Program-made: the position numbers and the translations under genes
From: Scatosoma sp900555925
GTDB taxonomy: Bacteria > Bacillota > Clostridia > Christensenellales > Borkfalkiaceae
NCBI GenBank assembly: GCA_959603585.1
Contig: CAUGYD010000001.1
Span: forward strand, 400,700-464,699
DNA: 64,000 nucleotides
Direction of reading: 5' to 3'
Notes under the pieces: generated by a model
What the model was told of the DNA's origin: nothing
The model's input: the letters and a program-made list of their open reading frames with translations, nothing else
Databases searched by the model: none
Part shown: positions 8,277-16,687 of the stretch, one piece after another
Layout of the letters: the number at the start of each line of letters is the position of its first letter
How positions within the stretch are numbered: the first letter of the stretch is position 1

Positions 8277-8510
8277 ATGAAAGTCGGATTTACTTTTATC
8301 AATCAAGATATGAAACTTACCTGCCTGTGCTTTGCGGAAAGCATACGCGGCAATATCGCGCTGCTCATCAATCACGAAAATGGATTATTTATCACCGCAC
8401 GCGACGTTTCACGAGAAAACAACGGCAATTTTTCCTGGGCTTGGGGACATTATTTTTACGATATTAGAAACGCGATCGGCGATTACGACAAGCGAAAAGA
8501 TACGCTTTAA
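8277..8510 (+). CDS. Small hypothetical protein, last gene of left operon
   Basis: 77 residues with an AAAGGAG site. Not recognised. It is a mixed alpha/beta product with no membrane segment. It ends the plus-strand operon, and a strong hairpin plus T-run (8705-8748) follows after the putative replication origin. Confidence 0.55.
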   Translation: MKVGFTFINQDMKLTCLCFAESIRGNIALLINHENGLFITARDVSRENNGNFSWAWGHYFYDIRNAIGDYDKRKDTL

Positions 8511-8595
8511 TATCGATAATTCGATTTTTAATCTACAAACAGTGGGGCGGCTGAAAAGCTCCCTTTTTTGTCTTAAAAATTGCAAATGAGCATTA

Positions 8596-8655
8596 GGCGT
8601 GTGCTAGTCTTGATACAAGTGGCGGCGCTGCGCGCCGCCACGACAAGCACACGCC
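8596..8655. other. Putative rolling-circle origin (nick site CTTGATA)
   Basis: The outer arms GGCGTGTGCT (8596-8605) and AGCACACGCC (8646-8655) are exact reverse complements. Inside them a perfect 9-bp stem, GTGGCGGCG/CGCCGCCAC (8619-8627 with 8633-8641), has a 5-base loop. Between outer and inner stems lies CTTGATA (8609-8615), identical to the nick core CTTG/ATA known from pC194-family plasmids and phiX174. The HUH replication gene begins its 3' end 147 bases away. I infer a double-strand origin or a transfer origin. The nick position is predicted from the homology and not shown. Confidence 0.65.
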
Positions 8656-8704
8656 TCTTAACTGACCGAACCGACTGAAATACGGAAAAATCGACGCGAT
8701 AACG

Positions 8705-8748
8705 GCGGGGCGTCGCCGCTGAGCCGCTTGGCGTCCGCCCCGCTTTTT
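8705..8748 (+). terminator. Intrinsic terminator of the left operon
   Basis: An 8-bp GC stem (GCGGGGCG with CGCCCCGC, 8705-8712 and 8736-8743) is followed by TTTTT. It lies downstream of the plus-strand operon and next to the convergent rep gene. Confidence 0.65.
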
Positions 8749-8801
8749 CCGTTACGCGAAGTTTCGTTTTTTAAGCCGTATTTTTACATTCGGAGTTTCC
8801 G

Positions 8802-9839
8802 TCAGTTAGAAGTGCGCAGACGCTTTATCGTTTCCGCGCCCACCTTGCCGACCAGCTCGCCTTCGTCAAAACACGTAAAGTCGTCGAATAACAATAACTT
8901 TTTATCCTCCATGCCGATAGTCGTCACCACGTCGTCGTCCATAATGTCTGAGATAAAAAACTGCGGCAGTCCGCGAGAATACACAATTTTCTCGCCCGAT
9001 TTTTCTATGTACTTCATGATATACGCCATCGCACTTCCCAAGCCGTTTTTATGCTCTATCACTTCAAAATCGCATCTCCCGAACTTTTTATTGAAAAAAG
9101 TATTTTGCACCGTAATTTGCCGTCTATGGCTATTCAGATTATAATCGTTTTTTTCAAATAATTCCCCAACCATCATGCCGTCGGGGATATATAGCAGCCC
9201 GTGAAAATGCAATCGTTTCTTTTTTGGTGAGCGTTCCCATACGCCCATATATTTCCAGCCCTTGCGGGTATGCAAATTTTGCAGGCACTTCGTTAGTCCC
9301 CGCTTAAAACTTTCTTCCGTGTGGATTTTGCCGTCATAGGTAAACGTCACGAAATAATTAAATTCCTGCAAATTCGCTTTTCTCGTAAACCTTATCCGCC
9401 GACAAATCAAATTCCGCTTTTTTCTTCGTAGCTGCGCTTCCACGTAGTCCGCCGTCGCCTGCTCGTTTCGGAAGTACGGTCGCATACCCGCAATCAATTT
9501 TTCCTTTTGTTCTTTTTTCGTTACATACCTGGTATCGTCATAGATTGTATTAAACAGTTCTTTCCTCGTCATTTTGCGAGTTGTTTTAGGCGTTTCTTTC
9601 GCCCGTGGCGGTGGGTTTTCTATCGGTTCGACAACTTCTCCACGGGCCTCATTTTCAGCCGCAACAGGCATGCTGCCAATCTCTGGGACAATCATATTTT
9701 GTTGCGGCGGTTCTATTTCTTCCACCACCTCGATTTCCGTTTCTTTCGGGCGCGGTCTGCGGGGTCTGGGGTTCGTGGTGTGCGGGATTGCTATATAATG
9801 GCTCCCGTCGTGGTAGATTTTCGTTTCCTCGTACCACAT
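8802..9839 (-). CDS. HUH-type rolling-circle replication initiator
   Basis: 345 residues. The N-terminal 150 are Pro/Glu-rich, then Lys/Arg-rich. The catalytic part has the three motifs of HUH replication endonucleases: FVTFTYD (163-169), the metal-binding RLHFHGLLYIP (HFHG at 211-214) and a YIMKY (273-277) where the Tyr nucleophile and Lys are expected. It resembles the G2P/ORF2-like Rep proteins of filamentous phages and cryptic elements. It should nick one strand at the origin, covalently hold the 5' end and start rolling-circle replication, with host helicase doing the unwinding. The start ATG at 9839 has GAGGAGG upstream. Its 3' end points at the CTTGATA hairpin, the likely target. Confidence 0.85.
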   Translation of the reverse strand: MWYEETKIYHDGSHYIAIPHTTNPRPRRPRPKETEIEVVEEIEPPQQNMIVPEIGSMPVAAENEARGEVVEPIENPPPRAKETPKTTRKMTRKELFNTIYDDTRYVTKKEQKEKLIAGMRPYFRNEQATADYVEAQLRRKKRNLICRRIRFTRKANLQEFNYFVTFTYDGKIHTEESFKRGLTKCLQNLHTRKGWKYMGVWERSPKKKRLHFHGLLYIPDGMMVGELFEKNDYNLNSHRRQITVQNTFFNKKFGRCDFEVIEHKNGLGSAMAYIMKYIEKSGEKIVYSRGLPQFFISDIMDDDVVTTIGMEDKKLLLFDDFTCFDEGELVGKVGAETIKRLRTSN

Positions 9840-9872
9840 ACCTACCTCCTCGTTTTTTTATATTCGTCACTA

Positions 9873-9901
9873 TTGACATTTCTATTTTTTTTTGCTATAC
9901 T
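9873..9901 (+). promoter_or_regulatory. Promoter of the toxin operon
   Basis: TTGACA (9873-9878) and TATACT (9896-9901) are separated by 17 bp, ending 25 bp before the first codon of the small upstream gene. It lies in the divergent gap with rep. Confidence 0.7.
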
Positions 9902-9926
9902 GATATTGAAAACGAGGTGCAACGCT

Positions 9927-10121
9927 ATGAATCGTATCGAATTATTGCAAACTACGGCGAATACTTTGCTTAACGACAAAAACAGGACCATCAGCGCAGA
10001 CGAATATCTTACCCTGATTTCCTCGGCAAAAACGCAGGAGGAAAAGGATTTTTATACGCAAATGTATAATTATCTTCTCGGTAAAAAGCAACAAGAAGTA
10101 ATCGCCCATGAAAAGTATTAA
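9927..10121 (+). CDS. Small protein upstream of zeta toxin, likely antitoxin
   Basis: 64 residues from the ATG at 9927 with a GAGGTG site. It is predicted to be helical (a leucine-rich start, an EEKDFYTQMYNYLLGKKQQE end) and not recognised by sequence. It overlaps the zeta-toxin start by 14 nt, giving the compact order of an epsilon/zeta-type toxin-antitoxin pair with the antitoxin first. The antitoxin role is inferred from position and size only. Confidence 0.6.
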   Translation: MNRIELLQTTANTLLNDKNRTISADEYLTLISSAKTQEEKDFYTQMYNYLLGKKQQEVIAHEKY

Positions 10122-10689
10122 AAAGTTTACTATCTTTGCCGGCGTAAACGGCGCAGGCAAAAGCACGCTGTTTTCCACGGAAGCGGAAGACAATCTCGGC
10201 ATACGCTTGAACTCGGACGAAATTCTGCACTCGCTCGGACTCGATTGGGCGGATTCCAACGCACAGATTCTCGCGGGGAAACAACTCTTGCGATTGCAAA
10301 AAGACTGTTTGGAAAAAGGTCTTTCCTTTAATCAGGAAACCACGTTGAGCGGCATCACCATTTTAAGAACCATTAGCCAAGCGAAAGAACTCGGCTATTC
10401 TATACACCTGCGTTATGTCGGTGTGGAATCCCCCGAAATCGCCAAAGAACGGGTAAGAAAACGCATCGAGTTGGGCGGACACGGTGTTACCGGCGAAACT
10501 ATCGAACGAAGATTTATCAAATCAAAAGAAAATCTCCTTAAAATTTACCCGCTTTGCGATACCGTCATTATTTATGATAACACGATATCCATGATATCCG
10601 TTGCGACAATCATCAACGGCAAACTCGAACATACGGGTTCCCAAGTCGATTGGGTGGAGCGTCTGTTGCAAGAATTGCATCTCGTTTGA
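10108..10689 (+). CDS. Zeta-toxin family kinase
   Basis: 193 residues. A Walker A motif is complete (AGVNGAGKST, residues 11-20), followed by NSDEIL at about 35-40, with an Asp where zeta toxins bind the substrate, and an RVRKRIELGGHGV segment supplying arginines of the family. Zeta toxins phosphorylate UDP-N-acetylglucosamine or related sugars and block cell-wall synthesis. Similar kinases also occur as stand-alone phosphotransferases. With the small overlapping gene upstream it probably forms an addiction module that stabilises the element. It is complete, with no lesions. Confidence 0.8.
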   Translation: MKSIKKFTIFAGVNGAGKSTLFSTEAEDNLGIRLNSDEILHSLGLDWADSNAQILAGKQLLRLQKDCLEKGLSFNQETTLSGITILRTISQAKELGYSIHLRYVGVESPEIAKERVRKRIELGGHGVTGETIERRFIKSKENLLKIYPLCDTVIIYDNTISMISVATIINGKLEHTGSQVDWVERLLQELHLV

Positions 10690-10708
10690 CTTCAATATCA
10701 CATATCTC

Positions 10709-10738
10709 AACCGCGGTTACACGCCGCGGTTTTTTATT
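10709..10738 (+). terminator. Terminator between convergent operons
   Basis: The stem AACCGCGG/CCGCGGTT (10709-10716 with 10724-10731) is followed by a T-rich run. It ends the toxin operon and may also serve the convergent ATPase operon. Confidence 0.65.
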
Positions 10739-10740
10739 TT

Positions 10741-12891
10741 TTACGCCGAGCGTCCCTCTCCGCGACTATTTTCGGCGTTTCCATACAATCCGTTGATGAA
10801 ATAGCTGTTCTGCGCTTTCAGTTCCTCTACGCTTGCTTTTGACGTCCTGTACTTTAAATAATCCCTTAACCCCACTTTCGTTTTTAATGCCAAATCGTTG
10901 AAATAATCCGAAAAACAATCCGTTGAAAATCTGTCCCTGTAAATCTTATAGTCCGCCAAATAATACCGTTTCTTTTCTATCTTCCCGTCCTGCGTTCCCC
11001 GTTCCTTTTCTATGGATAACACGCTATATCCGAAACGGTTATAAAGCCGCTCGTTCCTCTTATAAATCCAGCCCACGACGCTTTTCAATAAATAGACAAG
11101 CAGCGTATTGTCCCCGCGCCGATATCGGAAATCATAATACAACCGCATAAACCTTGAAAACGCGATGCACGCGATCATATCCTCTATGGTATAGAACGGC
11201 AAAGCCAGCTTCGGCTTTCCGGAACCCACAATGGTTAAAATATCGCACAAATCCCGCGCGTCCGCGCCCCAACTCTCCGCCCGCTGTTCGTCCGTAATGA
11301 CCTTGATAAACGGAAAGTTATCCACCGTCGCCGCGTGCCTGCACATTTTCAGCCACACGTTGAATAAATCGTTCTTCTGGTTCGTTTCTTTGGCTTTTCC
11401 CTTCACGTCGGTCAGCTCCAGATTGTTTTTTCGTTCCTTTCCGACTTCCGTAATCACTACCACGCCGAACTCGAAGCTCCCCGCTTTCGGATTGTTCGCT
11501 ATCACTTTCTTACCCAGACGCAACACGTCGAAATCCAGGATATGCGCGTACCTCGACTGCGCGGCAGGCTTTTTCGGAAAGAAATCGTAGCTCCGGAGCG
11601 GAAAGTTTCCCGCGTTCAATAAAATATCGTCCTCGCGTATGGAATAATTCGCCACTAAAAGACTGCTTTCAATGACGTAAATGAAATAGAGCTTCGCATA
11701 CGTTTCCAATACCTCGAAAATATATTGCCGCTTTAAGCAATCGTCGTAATACAGCCCGTATTTTTTACTTTCATAGCCGTACAAAATTACTTTGTCGCTG
11801 TGATGCGAGTCGTATGCTTTCTGCTTTTCGGCTATCCAGGTCTTTATCGACGCCAGATTATAAACGCGCCCGCTTTCCATGTTCGCCTTTATATCATCCT
11901 CAAAGCAAATCCAGGGAAAGAACGGGAATTTCATGTCCGTCTTTTGCAGCCGGCTGAACGCTTCCTGACGGAGCATCACCGTTTGCGACAACGCCATGTC
12001 CGTCCCCGCCGTCGTTTTCTTTTTGCCCATGCTCCCGCAAATCATGATGACGATCGGCAACTCCTTGATAAACCCGCAATTTCTCGCTTCGTTGTGCCGC
12101 AATAGCCCCGCAGCGAGTTTTTCCCGCCAGCGGCAAAACAGAATCCAACCGACTCCGCCCAGGCTCCACCACGGAAAATGTTTCAATACTACCTGTAAAT
12201 CCACGACCAACTTACAAATCTGCACATATACGGTACTTAATTTATACGACACCGCGAAATACAGATAATAGGCAATAAATTCTATGACAATCGTCGCTAA
12301 ATTCAAATGGAACGTCCAAAGGATCAGCCACGCCTTTACGATTGTTTCATAATTTTTCAAAAATTCTATATAACCTATGATAAATCGTTTTAACGGCTGA
12401 TAGGTAACGGCGGAAACCCTCTTAAAGATTTTAAGCGGCAGCGTATCGCGGTTGTGTTTCGTATTGCGCCGTCCGTACAGCTTCTTGACCGCAAAACCCA
12501 GCAGCAGAAAAAACGGAATCGCCAACGCCAAAAAACGCGCCGCCGTCGTTGTTTTTTGCCCTATTAATTCCGTCCATGCCGTTATATTCTTTCCGTTTAT
12601 CAACAGTTTCAAATAAATCCACGCTTTTGTGCCAAACTCCTGCGGGGTATCGGGCATTATCGATTCTCCCCCGCCCTCTATTACGTTTGAATTATTCCCC
12701 ACCGTTACGTTCGTGCTATGCTCGATGCCGAAGATTTCACAAAAATAATACTTTGCCGAGTTGCCCAAATCCTTGCACGCTTCCCATATCCTTAAATACG
12801 ATTTTTCAAAGACGAGTACGCCGATTAAGAGAAACACGGCGGTCAATACCACCGTCAGTGCGATATATACGCATTTTCTTTTCCCGTTCAT
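10741..12891 (-). CDS. Membrane P-loop ATPase, Zot/pI-like
   Basis: 716 residues, the last gene of the long minus-strand operon. The N-terminal part has hydrophobic segments at about 8-28, 117-136, 185-212 and 241-252. An ATPase domain follows, with a Walker A-like GSMGKKKT (286-293) after the strand IVIMIC, and a Walker B-like strand FGVVVITEVGKE (475-486). Further on, CRHAATVD (517-524) and DEQRAES..GADARDL (534-547) recall the sensor region of Zot/pI proteins (an RH pair, then a Gln and Arg), which drive export of filamentous phages through the inner membrane. Unlike Zot, the membrane part is N-terminal and multi-pass, so a TcpA/FtsK-like role is the alternative. It overlaps the preceding gene by 4 nt. 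Confidence 0.6.
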   Translation of the reverse strand: MNGKRKCVYIALTVVLTAVFLLIGVLVFEKSYLRIWEACKDLGNSAKYYFCEIFGIEHSTNVTVGNNSNVIEGGGESIMPDTPQEFGTKAWIYLKLLINGKNITAWTELIGQKTTTAARFLALAIPFFLLLGFAVKKLYGRRNTKHNRDTLPLKIFKRVSAVTYQPLKRFIIGYIEFLKNYETIVKAWLILWTFHLNLATIVIEFIAYYLYFAVSYKLSTVYVQICKLVVDLQVVLKHFPWWSLGGVGWILFCRWREKLAAGLLRHNEARNCGFIKELPIVIMICGSMGKKKTTAGTDMALSQTVMLRQEAFSRLQKTDMKFPFFPWICFEDDIKANMESGRVYNLASIKTWIAEKQKAYDSHHSDKVILYGYESKKYGLYYDDCLKRQYIFEVLETYAKLYFIYVIESSLLVANYSIREDDILLNAGNFPLRSYDFFPKKPAAQSRYAHILDFDVLRLGKKVIANNPKAGSFEFGVVVITEVGKERKNNLELTDVKGKAKETNQKNDLFNVWLKMCRHAATVDNFPFIKVITDEQRAESWGADARDLCDILTIVGSGKPKLALPFYTIEDMIACIAFSRFMRLYYDFRYRRGDNTLLVYLLKSVVGWIYKRNERLYNRFGYSVLSIEKERGTQDGKIEKKRYYLADYKIYRDRFSTDCFSDYFNDLALKTKVGLRDYLKYRTSKASVEELKAQNSYFINGLYGNAENSRGEGRSA

Positions 12892-13241
12892 GCGCCGTCC
12901 CTCCTATAAAAGAACTCCTTTTCCTGCGCGTCGTAGAGCGTATCGCCGCCGATTGCAACGAACATATAGCTTGCTTCGTCCTTTTCCAAATAAATCACGC
13001 CGTCTTTATAGTCCGTTATCGTTAGTTTAACCTGATTCTCTCCTACGGTATAATATACCGTATTATCCGCCTTAAACGCTACCCTGTTCCCGTCGTCGGA
13101 TAAATACGTCTTGTTTTCAAAGTCTTCTCTTGCGTTCGGATAGCGGCCGAGCCGGTTTCCCGTAAAGACCAGGAAACCGACCGTAAAGACAACCGCTATC
13201 AAGGCAACCACCGCGAGAATGCGTTTCAGGGTTGTTGCCAT
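12888..13241 (-). CDS. Small single-pass membrane protein
   Basis: 117 residues with a GGAGG site. One N-terminal membrane helix (about 9-27, ILAVVALIAVVFTVGFLVF) is followed by a short beta-rich outer domain (KVTYYTVGENQVKLTITDY-like strands). It is not recognised. It overlaps the ATPase gene and lies just downstream of the large surface-protein gene, so it is probably part of the same membrane assembly. Confidence 0.6.
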   Translation of the reverse strand: MATTLKRILAVVALIAVVFTVGFLVFTGNRLGRYPNAREDFENKTYLSDDGNRVAFKADNTVYYTVGENQVKLTITDYKDGVIYLEKDEASYMFVAIGGDTLYDAQEKEFFYRRDGA

Positions 13242-13248
13242 TCTTTCT

Positions 13249-15285
13249 TTATCCTCCTTTTTTCTTTTTGACCGCCTGTCCTATGCTCTTGAATACCCAA
13301 GCTATCGCCCGAAACGGTAACTCAATCAGCCAGAATATCAAACGCACTATCCCCGGCAATATCCCCGTCAGCTGCAAAAAGATCAATAGTATCACGAGGA
13401 TCAACAGCGAGAAAAACAGTTTCCGATTATCTTTATCCGAGTTTGTATGCAGCGCGCCCGTGGAAGCTCCGCCCGCGTCGATCGGATCGGAAACCACGGG
13501 AATCACAAACGTTTCTTCGCCGTTATCGAAAGTCAGGGAAATGATGTCGAAGCCGAGATACACGTTCATCTGAAACAGCCGCGCGTTCGTATCCCCCGTC
13601 TTTATGCCCTGCAATACCCCGTTCCCGTCATAGGGTATGCCCTCGCTCGCTTCCAGCGCGGAATACTCGCCTACGTCAAACCGTAATAACACCACCGTTT
13701 CGTCCTGTTTCGTAGCCGTATCATAAAATTTCTTGAAATCGTCGTAATCGCTTAACGAGATATACAGTCCGTCGCAGGTGAGCTGCTTGCTCGCTTTGAA
13801 ATCGCTCGCCTCCACTAAGTGTATCGCTTCTATATCGTCGAACGTCGTCGAGGATACGACCCCCGAGCCGCCGAACATTTTTTGCCACCAGCTTTGAGAG
13901 ATTTTTTCGCTCGTTAAGGACAATTTTTTATCCCGCGGAATATCCACGACCGTCTTTTTTTCGTCCCAGCGCTCGAACAAAGCCCGACTATACGCATATA
14001 TCACGCCGTCCGCTTCCAGGTATTCCCCGTTATACGGCGGCCGGAACGTCCAGCTCGACGGCACCCAGCCCGAAGGCGCGCCGTCAGGTTTCGGCGTGAT
14101 ATAAGATTTCGGCTTGTCGTATGTATCGTGATAGCCTTTCATCCATTCGTTTATCTGTTGCCAGGAAACCACGTACTCGTCCGCTTTGTCCTTGCCCCAT
14201 TCATCCGTAGGCAGCACATACGCGAGATACGGGATATTTTGCGCGCTTGAAACGTTGCAGTTGAACGCAAAACCTTCCTTGTCCGCCGTGGAGGGCGCAT
14301 ATAACCCGTAATCCGTAAACGGAAGTTTATTCGTGCCCCAAAGCGGTGAAGTGTTTTTCGTCGAATACCCCACGCACTCCAAAAATGCCTTATAGTATTC
14401 CTCCGTACCCGTTACCATGCCCCACGCCGTTTTCGCTTTCAGCCATTCCGCGCGAAGCTCCGAGATCACGCCGTACTGTTCAAATAGTCTATTTGGGACG
14501 GCAAAATATACGGTCTGCAAGGTGTCCTGCGTATAGCTGTTTTTCCCGTTCGAGCCTGCGGGACGGTAAAAGGTCTGCTTCAAACCGTTTTCCGTGATTG
14601 TAAACACCTCGCCTTTGTATTTCGTATAAGTCAACGAGTCGTCGTTCTCGTTTGAGCCGTAGCCTTTGGCATAGCCCGTGTATTCGTAAACCGCGTTCAC
14701 TTCGTAATCGTGCGGGGAAGTTTCCCCTTGCGTCAATAATTCTATGCCGCTCACATGATACACCCGCTTCGAGCTGTTGAGCGATTTCAGCAATTTCGAG
14801 CGTTCCTCCGCCGTCAATTCGATTTTATATTTATAGAACAGCCCTTCATAGCCGCGTTTCTCGCTTCGGCTTAAATACCGCAACGGATATTTACGGTATT
14901 CCTCGCCATCCCCAAACGACAGCTCCGCCGTGTTCCTCGACGCCGTCGCGTCGAACGCGAGCCCTCGCGGATTCCACACGTACAGATACAGTCCGTAATT
15001 GCCTTGTTTGTTCTCGTAAAAACTGTAACAGTATTCCGCCAGCAACAATACAGCGGTCTGTTCTTTTTCGTTAAAAGCGTAATCTTCCAGTGAAAACGCC
15101 TTGTCGTCTATCGTAGCAGCCTCTAAATCCTCTAATACGTCTGTTTTATCAAATTCGTTAGCGGTTTCCGCATGAGCGGACAGGCGTACCTGCCCGCTCA
15201 TGACCGTGACTACCGCGAGAAACATTACCGCTATCATACAAACCAATTTTCCGATTCGGGTTTCCATGAATTTGTTTTTCTTCAT
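13249..15285 (-). CDS. Large surface protein, signal peptide and C-terminal anchor
   Basis: 678 residues from the ATG at 15285 with GGAGGG upstream. An in-frame extension to 15348 overlaps the previous gene and lacks a ribosome site. There is a signal peptide (hydrophobic core CMIAVMFLAVVTVM, likely cleavage after SAHA) and a large outer domain of about 590 residues rich in Tyr, Trp and Asp. Near the C-terminus a long hydrophobic segment (FFSLLILVILLIFLQLTGIL) is followed by an amphipathic stretch and KKKKGG. Signal peptide, exposed domain and C-terminal membrane anchor is the layout of filamentous-phage adsorption proteins (pIII type), but no sequence match is claimed. It is the largest extracellular product of the operon. 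Confidence 0.6.
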   Translation of the reverse strand: MKKNKFMETRIGKLVCMIAVMFLAVVTVMSGQVRLSAHAETANEFDKTDVLEDLEAATIDDKAFSLEDYAFNEKEQTAVLLLAEYCYSFYENKQGNYGLYLYVWNPRGLAFDATASRNTAELSFGDGEEYRKYPLRYLSRSEKRGYEGLFYKYKIELTAEERSKLLKSLNSSKRVYHVSGIELLTQGETSPHDYEVNAVYEYTGYAKGYGSNENDDSLTYTKYKGEVFTITENGLKQTFYRPAGSNGKNSYTQDTLQTVYFAVPNRLFEQYGVISELRAEWLKAKTAWGMVTGTEEYYKAFLECVGYSTKNTSPLWGTNKLPFTDYGLYAPSTADKEGFAFNCNVSSAQNIPYLAYVLPTDEWGKDKADEYVVSWQQINEWMKGYHDTYDKPKSYITPKPDGAPSGWVPSSWTFRPPYNGEYLEADGVIYAYSRALFERWDEKKTVVDIPRDKKLSLTSEKISQSWWQKMFGGSGVVSSTTFDDIEAIHLVEASDFKASKQLTCDGLYISLSDYDDFKKFYDTATKQDETVVLLRFDVGEYSALEASEGIPYDGNGVLQGIKTGDTNARLFQMNVYLGFDIISLTFDNGEETFVIPVVSDPIDAGGASTGALHTNSDKDNRKLFFSLLILVILLIFLQLTGILPGIVRLIFWLIELPFRAIAWVFKSIGQAVKKKKGG

Positions 15286-15286
15286 C

Positions 15287-15910
15287 TCACCCTCCTTCCG
15301 AGCCGTCAAACGCGCCGAAAACAATGTGGTCGGGATCAAGCGTGACACCCGTCACGGCTACCACCGACACAAACGCTATTGTGATCTCCGCGCTGTAATC
15401 TTCGCTGCTCACAACCAACGCGAAATACGGCGTTTTGCTTTTCAGCTCGGGAACGATTATCGTTTTATTCGGATACAGTGTTTCCAAAACGCCTTTGACC
15501 GTCTTTGTTGCCTTCAATGTGAAATACTCGTCCGCCTGCTCTATTTCAAACGCTTGCGTAAGCTCGCCTTCCGCGCCGTAGTTATACGTCTTTCCGTCCG
15601 CCGTGAAATCAAAATTCGTTTCCTTGGTCGTATGGGGCAATATCTTGACGTGATAGCCTAATTTGTTTTCTTTATTTCCCACGTCGAACAGATATTTTAC
15701 GTCGAAGCAGTATTCCTCGTTTGCGCTCATTTCGTAATAGTCTTTATCGTTAAGTATCTTTTCGCCGTTGCACTCGACGTAAAAGGTCTTGAACTCGCTC
15801 GTAAATCCGTTCGAAAAATACGCGGCAAACCCGACCGCCGCTATGATGAGCAATAATACCACAGCAAGGGATATGATTTTCCCTGCCGTCATTTTAGCTT
15901 TGCTTGTCAT
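15287..15910 (-). CDS. Membrane-anchored protein with BIG2-like C-terminal strand
   Basis: 207 residues with a GGAGGTGAG site. One N-terminal membrane helix (about 12-31) is followed by a beta-rich outer domain and a tail VTGVTLDPDHIVF near the C-terminus. That tail has the sequence of the first strand of a BIG2 immunoglobulin-like domain, but no BIG2 domain follows. Three neighbours end in a related tail. Function unknown; probably part of a surface structure. Confidence 0.55.
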   Translation of the reverse strand: MTSKAKMTAGKIISLAVVLLLIIAAVGFAAYFSNGFTSEFKTFYVECNGEKILNDKDYYEMSANEEYCFDVKYLFDVGNKENKLGYHVKILPHTTKETNFDFTADGKTYNYGAEGELTQAFEIEQADEYFTLKATKTVKGVLETLYPNKTIIVPELKSKTPYFALVVSSEDYSAEITIAFVSVVAVTGVTLDPDHIVFGAFDGSEGG

Positions 15911-15923
15911 TTCTCACCTCCTT

Positions 15924-16676
15924 TCAAAACTCCAGCGTATCGTCTAACGTTACGCCCGTTACTCGTATGGGCGCCCCTTTAAACGTTGCCGAGCATTGTG
16001 CCGTAAAGCCCCCGTCCCGCGTCGTCACGATAATAAGAATCGTATCGCTCCCGAACGCGCGCTTGCACGTCACCTTCGCCGTTCGGTTTCCGTCGCTGAT
16101 CGGCGTTACCGTTACATAGTCCGTTACGGCATTATTTTTCAATGCCGCGTTTTCAGACCATTGCACCGACCAATCCACTTCTTGATTCGTTGCGTTTTTA
16201 GGCTCTACCGTCGCCGTCAGCGTTACTATGAGATTGAGTTTTATATATACGTTTATTGTATTACCCTGTTGAGAATAAAACTTCCCGCCCGTAATGACCC
16301 GGAGCGAATAAAACTCTAAATCCTCATCGTACTCTGTTACCTCCGCCTCTTCGCCGTCATAGCAAATCACCGTGCCGATTTCCAAAGGAATATCCGCAAA
16401 TAATTCCAGATAGCTGATTTCCGCTGACCCTGACAACTCACCTCCTATTTCTACGCTGATTTCTTGGTTTGACGCGGATAAAAAGGACAGCTTTGCGGGC
16501 ATTAGATAATGCCCGCCATTTTCCACAATGCTGCCCGTTATACAAGGGGGTCCGGTATTGTTCATACCTACGTTTCTTCTGTTTATCGTACAGCCACAGC
16601 CGGTCAGCAACAACGCACAGAACGCTATACTTAAAACCAGACTCCCAATCCGCGTTTTTAATAAGCCTCTATTCAT
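15924..16676 (-). CDS. Lipoprotein with BIG2-like domain
   Basis: 250 residues. An N-terminal lipobox (LLLTGC, Cys about 27) predicts lipid anchoring outside the membrane. Residues about 150-238 form an Ig-like BIG2-type domain (TLTATVEPKNATNQEVDWSV, then VTDYVTVTP, then CKRAFG and a second Cys in AQCSATF). The two cysteines could form a disulfide bridge. The protein ends VTGVTLDDTLEF, again an isolated BIG2 first strand. It is paralogous to the two genes upstream over the Ig domain. Confidence 0.6.
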   Translation of the reverse strand: MNRGLLKTRIGSLVLSIAFCALLLTGCGCTINRRNVGMNNTGPPCITGSIVENGGHYLMPAKLSFLSASNQEISVEIGGELSGSAEISYLELFADIPLEIGTVICYDGEEAEVTEYDEDLEFYSLRVITGGKFYSQQGNTINVYIKLNLIVTLTATVEPKNATNQEVDWSVQWSENAALKNNAVTDYVTVTPISDGNRTAKVTCKRAFGSDTILIIVTTRDGGFTAQCSATFKGAPIRVTGVTLDDTLEF

Positions 16677-16687
16677 AACCGCTCACC

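Noticed and set aside
9507..10121. A 204-residue protein before the zeta toxin
   Set aside because: The first part is antisense to rep and includes the promoter. The real start is 9927.
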